A stretch of DNA of 7,927 nucleotides from an uncultured Cocleimonas sp. (GTDB taxonomy: Bacteria > Pseudomonadota > Gammaproteobacteria > Thiotrichales > Thiotrichaceae), in assembly GCA_937974135.1 (NCBI GenBank), contig CALJIH010000257.1:1-7927 (forward strand), in the 5' to 3' direction. Position 1 is the stretch's first letter. Each line of letters opens with the position of its first letter. The notes beneath the pieces were generated by a model, which did no database searches, was not told the DNA's origin, and saw nothing but the letters and a program-made list of their open reading frames with translations. Below, in pieces: positions 5,209 to 7,927 of the stretch. Position numbers and translations under genes: made by a program.

Positions 5209-7629
5209 TTAAACATCTAAATTAGCCACGTTTAAGGCATTTCCTTCAATAAACTCACGACGAGGCTCTACTAAATCACCCATTAGTGTAGTGAATATCT
5301 CATCGGCTTGGTATGCATCTTCGATTTTCACTTGCATCATTCGACGCGACTCAGGATCCATGGTTGTATCCCAAAGCTGTTCCGGGTTCATTTCACCCAA
5401 GCCTTTGTAGCGCTGAATGTTAAGACCACGCTGACCCTCTTTCATTAACCAGCTCATTACGTTATCGAAACGAGAAACATATTCACGGCGTTCACCACGT
5501 TGAATATAACTTTTTTCGTTTAACAACCCATCAAGTTTTTGGTTTAAAGCAAATATATGATTGCTTTCAGGGCTATCGAAGAAATCTTTATTGAAGAAAT
5601 ATTCTGTATCTACACCGTGCATTCTACGAGTGACTTTTACTGCCCAGTCATCTCCTTCTAACTCTTTTAATTTAGCTGAATAATTTCTAGTGCCATTAAA
5701 TTTATCATTAGCTGCTTGAGCCGCGGCATCTAACCATGTGGCAGCAACTTTGCTATTAATTTCTTTATCGCCACCAGCGCTGTTAAACAACATTGCTTCT
5801 AACATTTCTGAATCAAATCTTCTTGATAAACGTTTGATAATATTAGAAATTACCAAGTATTCTCGCGCTAACTTCTCCAGCGCTTCGGTTTTTATTGCAG
5901 GTGAGTTTTCATCAACGAATAAGCCTGCATCTTCTAAAGCTAGCTGTAGTAAACGATCGTTTAGCTCATCATCATCTTTTACATATTGCTCTTGTTTACC
6001 TTTCTTCACTTTGTAAAGCGGTGGTTGCGCAATATAGATATGTCCTCTTTCTACCAGTTCTTTCATCTGACGATAGAAGAAGGTTAATAATAAAGTTCGG
6101 ATGTGAGATCCATCGACGTCCGCATCGGTCATGATTATGATTCGATGATAGCGAAGTTTTTCCGGATCAAATTCTTCTCTACCAATACCACAACCTAGGG
6201 CGGTGATTAATGTACCCACTTCTGCAGAGGCTAACATCTTGTCAAAACGAGCTTTTTCTACATTTAGAATTTTACCTTTAAGAGGCAGTATAGCTTGTGT
6301 ACGTCTGTCTCTGCCTTGTTTTGCAGAACCGCCCGCAGAATCACCCTCCACCAAGTATATTTCGCATAGCGCTGGATCCTTTTCCTGACAATCTGCTAAT
6401 TTACCTGGCAAACCTGCAATATCTAAAGCACCTTTACGGCGTGTCATCTCTCGAGCGCGACGTGCAGCTTCTCTAGCTCTTCCTGCTTCAACCATTTTGC
6501 TACAGATGATTTTTGCTTCTTTTGGATTTTCGATCAAAAAGTTTGAAAGACTCTCGCCCATCGCTGATTCAACAATCCCTTTTACTTCGGACGATACTAA
6601 CTTGTCTTTAGTTTGTGATGAGAATTTCGGATCAGGCACTTTCACCGAAAGTACCGCTGTTAAACCTTCGCGTGCATCGTCACCCGTTAACGAAACTTTA
6701 TCGTTTTTCTTATTCGATAAAATGCCTTCTTTTTCGATATATTGATTCAGCGTTCGCGTTAATGCTGTCCTAAAACCTGATAGATGTGTACCACCATCGC
6801 GCTGTGGAATATTGTTGGTAAAACAGAATATATTTTCTTGATAGGAATCATTCCATTGTAATGACACTTCAACACCTACATCATCTCTAAAGGTATCAAA
6901 GCTAATCACTTTCTCATGAATGGGTGTTTTCTTTTCATTCAGATGACTAACAAAAGCGCTGATACCACCATCGTATTCAAAAACAATATCTTCGCCTTCA
7001 CCACGCTCATCTATTAAATGAATTTTTACCCCTGAGTTTAAGAATGATAACTCGCGTAGCCTTTTCGCTAAAATATCAAAACTATATTCATGAATAGCGA
7101 AAATATCTTTACTCGGTAAAAAGCGAACCTTTGTACCCGTTCTTTTAGCATCACCGATAATTTCCATCTCAGTGATTGGATCGCCCATGGAATACTCTTG
7201 TCTATGAACTTTTCCATCACGCTGAATAGTTAGTGTAAGCTTTTCTGATAATGCATTTACAACGGATACACCAACACCATGAAGACCGCCAGACACCTTA
7301 TACGAATTATCATCAAACTTACCGCCAGCATGCAACACAGTCATAATTATTTGAGCGGCTGAACCACCATCTTCATGCTCATCTACGGGTATACCACGAC
7401 CATCGTCTTCAACAGTCACAGAACCGTCTGTGTTTAGTTTAACAGTGATTTCGTTACAGTGACCTGCTAAAGCCTCGTCGATCGAGTTATCGACGACCTC
7501 AAACACCATATGATGCAGACCAGTACCGTCATCGGTATCACCGATATACATACCAGGGCGCTTTCTTACTGCTTCTAGTCCTTTTAAGACCGTAATACTG
7601 GAGGAATCGTAATCTTGTTCTTCAGCCAT
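5209..7629 (-). CDS. gyrB: DNA gyrase subunit B
   Basis: This is the ATPase subunit of the A2B2 type II topoisomerase that introduces negative supercoils. At 806 residues it is nearly the length of E. coli GyrB (804). The GHKL ATPase domain comes first, with E44 and N48 in FEVVDNSIDEAL, D75 in EDDGRGIP and the lid motif GGLHGVGVSVVNALS (114-128). The transducer domain follows with QWNDSYQENI and PDPKFSSQTKDKL. The TOPRIM domain has E428 in LVEGDSAGG and D502/D504 in TDADVDGS. The gammaproteobacterial insert (about 555-735) precedes the GyrA-binding tail QRYKGLGEMNPEQLW. R137, equivalent to E. coli R136 (coumarin site), and D430 and K451, equivalent to the quinolone-linked D426 and K447, are all wild type by my alignment. 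The start matches the family's YDSSSI..LKGLEAVRKRPGMYIG opening. Only a short GGAT (7635-7638) acts as Shine-Dalgarno. It lies downstream of recF with a promoter-sized gap. Confidence 0.99.
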   Translation of the reverse strand: MAEEQDYDSSSITVLKGLEAVRKRPGMYIGDTDDGTGLHHMVFEVVDNSIDEALAGHCNEITVKLNTDGSVTVEDDGRGIPVDEHEDGGSAAQIIMTVLHAGGKFDDNSYKVSGGLHGVGVSVVNALSEKLTLTIQRDGKVHRQEYSMGDPITEMEIIGDAKRTGTKVRFLPSKDIFAIHEYSFDILAKRLRELSFLNSGVKIHLIDERGEGEDIVFEYDGGISAFVSHLNEKKTPIHEKVISFDTFRDDVGVEVSLQWNDSYQENIFCFTNNIPQRDGGTHLSGFRTALTRTLNQYIEKEGILSNKKNDKVSLTGDDAREGLTAVLSVKVPDPKFSSQTKDKLVSSEVKGIVESAMGESLSNFLIENPKEAKIICSKMVEAGRAREAARRAREMTRRKGALDIAGLPGKLADCQEKDPALCEIYLVEGDSAGGSAKQGRDRRTQAILPLKGKILNVEKARFDKMLASAEVGTLITALGCGIGREEFDPEKLRYHRIIIMTDADVDGSHIRTLLLTFFYRQMKELVERGHIYIAQPPLYKVKKGKQEQYVKDDDELNDRLLQLALEDAGLFVDENSPAIKTEALEKLAREYLVISNIIKRLSRRFDSEMLEAMLFNSAGGDKEINSKVAATWLDAAAQAANDKFNGTRNYSAKLKELEGDDWAVKVTRRMHGVDTEYFFNKDFFDSPESNHIFALNQKLDGLLNEKSYIQRGERREYVSRFDNVMSWLMKEGQRGLNIQRYKGLGEMNPEQLWDTTMDPESRRMMQVKIEDAYQADEIFTTLMGDLVEPRREFIEGNALNVANLDV

Positions 7630-7702
7630 TTTTTATCCATTTATACTCAAAGAGTAGTATTTTTATAACGATTTAATGCAGATTTTTTTACTATTAATGG
7701 GA

Positions 7703-7726
7703 GGTTAAATTCATTCTAATTTAACC
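7703..7726. promoter_or_regulatory. Perfect inverted repeat in gyrB leader/promoter
   Basis: GGTTAAATT and AATTTAACC are perfect 9-bp arms around the 6-nt spacer CATTCT. The repeat begins about 6 bp downstream of a TATAAT box read on the minus strand, so it would fall at or just after the gyrB transcription start. It could be a regulator's operator or a hairpin at the 5' end of the gyrB mRNA. No U tract follows on either strand, so it is unlikely to be a simple recF terminator. Confidence 0.5.
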
Positions 7727-7731
7727 AGAGA

Positions 7732-7737
7732 ATTATA
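7732..7737 (-). promoter_or_regulatory. Candidate -10 box of gyrB promoter
   Basis: A perfect TATAAT is read on the minus strand in the 172-bp recF-gyrB gap, about 100 bp upstream of the gyrB ATG. No good -35 box lies at 16-18 bp: the 17-bp position reads AGTACT. A transcription start is expected near 7725, inside the inverted repeat. Dependence on an activator or on DNA supercoiling would fit the missing -35 box, but that is inference. Confidence 0.4.
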
Positions 7738-7801
7738 CATGAAAAGGAAATAAAAGTACTTAGATAGATTGTTAGTTTATGTGGAAATTACACGCTTCTT
7801 A

Positions 7802-7927
7802 TTATTCACTTAAACTAATAGCGCCATGTTTCACGTGAAACACTTTTGCTTGAAGGCTATTTAATTCAATGAGGTGAGTACTTGTGATAATGAGTTGTTT
7901 TTTTATTTTTGATAGATACTTTAACAA
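7802..7927 (-). CDS. recF: RecF C-terminus (partial, runs off window edge)
   Basis: The minus strand stays open from the window edge to a TAA at 7802-7804 and encodes the last 41 residues. It begins LLKYLSKIKKQLIITSTHL and ends VFHVKHGAISLSE. This matches the end of RecF, a cytoplasmic SMC-like ATPase that helps load RecA at gaps: the E. coli tail has the same layout, with a QVF strand, then ...MFTVEKGKITD. Position directly upstream of gyrB on the same strand is the usual recF place. The fragment is too short to show the ATPase motifs, so the call rests on tail similarity and synteny. The segment coding VFHVKH contains a parS palindrome. Confidence 0.88.
   Translation of the reverse strand: MLKYLSKIKKQLIITSTHLIELNSLQAKVFHVKHGAISLSE
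7827..7842. promoter_or_regulatory. parS: parS centromere-like site (ParB binding)
   Basis: TGTTTCACGTGAAACA is a perfect 16-bp palindrome identical to the bacterial chromosomal parS consensus. ParB (Spo0J) loads at such sites near the origin and spreads as a CTP-dependent clamp, helping ParA segregate origins and recruit SMC/MukB-type condensins. The site lies wholly inside the recF coding sequence (codons for V-F-H-V-K-H), about 20-40 bp before the stop. A 16-bp exact match in an origin-proximal position makes chance very unlikely. Confidence 0.93.

Noticed and set aside
5738..6745. Several plus-strand open frames of 61-92 codons
   Set aside because: All are antisense to gyrB, whose reading frame is highly conserved; their Ser/Leu-rich products look like shadows of it.
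7633..7641. TTATCCATT as a DnaA box upstream of gyrB
   Set aside because: It differs from TTATCCACA at two of nine positions and stands alone; short AT-rich matches like this are expected by chance.

Overview
The window looks like chromosomal DNA from an AT-rich gammaproteobacterium, most likely a marine member of the Alteromonadales such as a Colwellia or Thalassotalea relative. GyrB is clearly of the gammaproteobacterial type: 806 residues, with the long insert after the TOPRIM domain seen in the E. coli enzyme. The 3' end of recF sits just upstream of gyrB, as in the widespread dnaA-dnaN-recF-gyrB block, so the right edge is probably close to the replication origin. The taxonomic guess is inference from gene content and base composition; no search was run.

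Layout from right to left, following the minus strand: the last 41 codons of recF, carrying a perfect 16-bp parS palindrome inside the coding sequence; a 172-bp gap with a TATAAT box and a perfect 9-bp-arm inverted repeat that form the likely gyrB promoter and leader; gyrB; xth (exonuclease III family); a short single-anchor signal peptidase I (lepB-like); and a small exported protein of unknown function. A plus-strand TatD-family hydrolase of the YjjV type converges on that last gene. A minus-strand gene for a secreted DUF4140/DUF4139 coiled-coil protein (the 'mucoidy inhibitor MuiA' family) lies divergent to tatD at the left edge.

There are two main signals besides the genes. The first is the parS site within recF, a probable ParB loading site that shares its bases with the RecF C-terminus. 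The second is a short G-run repeat present three times, always in the same orientation and always within about 10 bp downstream of a minus-strand stop codon (after gyrB, after xth and after the small exported protein). Two of its copies match over a 31-bp unit. This looks like an interspersed repeat family, possibly REP-like, or a conserved 3'-end element.

The genes are mostly housekeeping: DNA topology and repair (gyrB, xth, recF, a TatD nuclease) and envelope or export functions (signal peptidase and two exported proteins). No transposase, tRNA, rRNA, CRISPR array or recognisable new multi-gene system is present. No gap between genes exceeds 172 bp.
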